From the NCBI GenBank assembly GCA_016869015.1, contig VGFB01000190.1, positions 1 through 7,288 of the forward strand: a DNA stretch of 7,288 nt, read 5' to 3'. The stretch is from Armatimonadota bacterium. GTDB taxonomy: Bacteria; Armatimonadota; Zipacnadia; Zipacnadales; VGFC01. Below, in pieces: positions 6,621 through 7,288 of this stretch. Both the position numbers and the translations under genes were made by a program. Numbering within the stretch: the stretch's first letter is position 1; every line of letters begins with the position of its first letter. The notes beneath the pieces were generated by a model. It was not told where the DNA came from, did not search any database, and worked only from the letters and a program-made list of their open reading frames with translations.

Positions 6621-6647
6621 TCAGGCTCCGGACTCCAGACTCGGGAC
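6621..6647. repeat. Degenerate 7-bp tandem repeats in a 56-bp spacer
   Basis: On the + strand the spacer between the PSD1-type gene and the DUF1501 gene reads as about four units: TCAGGC, TCCGGAC, TCCAGAC, TCGGGAC. They are flanked on the left by two TCGAC units (6610-6619). The copies are imperfect. I see no promoter boxes or terminator in this spacer; it may be slippage-derived filler. Confidence 0.4.
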
Positions 6648-6652
6648 CGCCG

Positions 6653-7288
6653 TCAATGCCGATAGAGGAACTCCTTGGAGTTGACAAGCGCCCACGCCAG
6701 GTCGACCATGGCGTCCTGTGGCCTCGCCCCGGAGGCCTGGAGGTACTGCTGTGCCGTGGTCAGCTCCTCCGGCGTCGGGTACCGCGACAGGATGACGGCA
6801 TACACTGACGCGATCGCGAGGGTCGGGTTCGGTCCCGCCAGCCGAGCCACGCCCTTCAGCCGCCAGCTGCTCTCGATCTTCTTCTGCACGTGGCTGGAGT
6901 TGAGCATGTGCAGCCGCTGGGCGTCGGTGGGCTGATTGCTGCGCTCCGATTCGAGACCGGTATCGCGCGCCGGGCGGCCGAACAGCTCCAGGAACTGGCT
7001 GGTGATGCTTCCGTCGGCGAGCTCGATTGTCCGCTGTTCCTCGGGGACGTAGGTGAAAGGCTCCGGGATGAGGCTGGAGTAGCTCTCCTGGGTTCCCGTG
7101 ATCCGGCAGAGCGCGTCAATCAGCACCTCGGCGTCGAGCCGCCGCACCGGGTAGTAGGCAAAGAGCGCCTCGGCCTTGGGGTCCTGACTGCGCGGGATTG
7201 AGGACTGCTGATAGGTGCGCGAGTTGAGAATCAACCGATAGAGCCCACGAAGATCGTAGTGGGAGGCGACGAACTCCTGCTCCAGGTA
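6653..7288 (-). CDS. DUF1553 domain of a PSD1-type (DUF1549/DUF1553) protein, C-terminal part only
   Basis: The frame is open from the right edge (7288, first codon Tyr) to a TGA at 6653-6655, giving 211 residues of a larger protein whose start is outside the window. The visible part matches the C-terminal DUF1553 (PSD1) region: FVASHYDLRGLYRLILNSRTYQQSS (6-30), YPVRRLDAEVLIDALCRITGT (about 46-66), QFLELFGRPARDTGLESERS (about 102-121), an AQRLHMLNSSHVQKKI helix, and the terminal YLQASGARPQDAMVDLAWALVNSKEFLYRH. Full-length relatives carry DUF1549 and often a cytochrome-c (CXXCH) and/or LamG-like domain upstream, and are exported; none of that is visible here. A TTG at 7234 is an internal Leu codon, not the start, since strong family similarity continues upstream to the edge. 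It is followed after 56 bp by the DUF1501 gene. In planctomycetes these pairs are recurrent, with no proven function. Confidence 0.92.
   Translation of the reverse strand, partial: YLEQEFVASHYDLRGLYRLILNSRTYQQSSIPRSQDPKAEALFAYYPVRRLDAEVLIDALCRITGTQESYSSLIPEPFTYVPEEQRTIELADGSITSQFLELFGRPARDTGLESERSNQPTDAQRLHMLNSSHVQKKIESSWRLKGVARLAGPNPTLAIASVYAVILSRYPTPEELTTAQQYLQASGARPQDAMVDLAWALVNSKEFLYRH

Noticed and set aside
5514..6665. A 383-codon + strand open frame antisense to the DUF1501 gene.
   Set aside because: Composition is typical of an antisense shadow in GC-rich DNA, while the - strand carries all the DUF1501 motifs in order.
6854..6863. Third REP copy, from the match CTTCAGCCGC.
   Set aside because: Only the ten-base core matches, it lacks the GTAG head and the palindrome's other half, and it encodes part of the DUF1553 protein.
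7232..7234. TTG as the start codon of the DUF1553 gene.
   Set aside because: The frame and the family similarity continue upstream to the window edge, so this is an internal Leu codon of a partial gene.

Overview
This is a very GC-rich bacterial window with few lysine codons. It contains one partial gene on the + strand at the left edge and five genes on the - strand. The right half encodes a trio of families (a DUF1549/DUF1553 'PSD1' protein, a DUF1501 protein, and a secreted protein with two pre-peptidase C-terminal domains). This trio is typical of Planctomycetota and of related or similarly equipped phyla such as Verrucomicrobiota, Armatimonadota, Hydrogenedentota and Lentisphaerota. I would place the source there, most likely Planctomycetota or Armatimonadota, but the phylum is inferred from gene content only.

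Layout, left to right. Positions 2-829 (+) hold formamidopyrimidine-DNA glycosylase (Fpg/MutM), missing about 13 N-terminal residues off the left edge. It converges on, and overlaps by 52 bp, an isochorismatase-fold cysteine hydrolase (778-1548, -). That gene sits 15 bp downstream of a DegT/DnrJ/EryC1/StrS-type PLP enzyme (1564-2811, -). A 102-bp spacer follows, filled mostly by an 80-bp REPIN-like inverted repeat (2838-2917) whose outer edge supplies the stop codon of the next gene. Positions 2914-5259 (-) encode the secreted PPC-domain protein, which overlaps by 4 bp (GTGA) the Tat-exported DUF1501 protein (5256-6596, -). A 56-bp spacer with degenerate 7-bp repeats separates this from the C-terminal part of a DUF1553 (PSD1) protein (6653-7288, -), which runs off the right edge.

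In transcription order (right to left) the layout reads as one exported-protein cassette (PSD1, DUF1501, PPC protein), then the REPIN, then a two-gene cytoplasmic metabolic unit (DegT-type enzyme, hydrolase) that ends against fpg. The cassette is probably an envelope or periplasmic set of unknown function. The DegT-hydrolase pair is probably co-translated. Whether it is read through from the cassette or separately expressed depends on the REPIN region, where I see no clear promoter or intrinsic terminator.

No RNA genes, CRISPR arrays, transposase genes or recognisable defence systems are visible. The points most worth a second look are the hydrolase, which keeps the nucleophile cysteine but has no lysine anywhere and histidine at the usual catalytic aspartate position, and the REPIN embedded in a stop codon and lying just upstream of a ribosome binding site.
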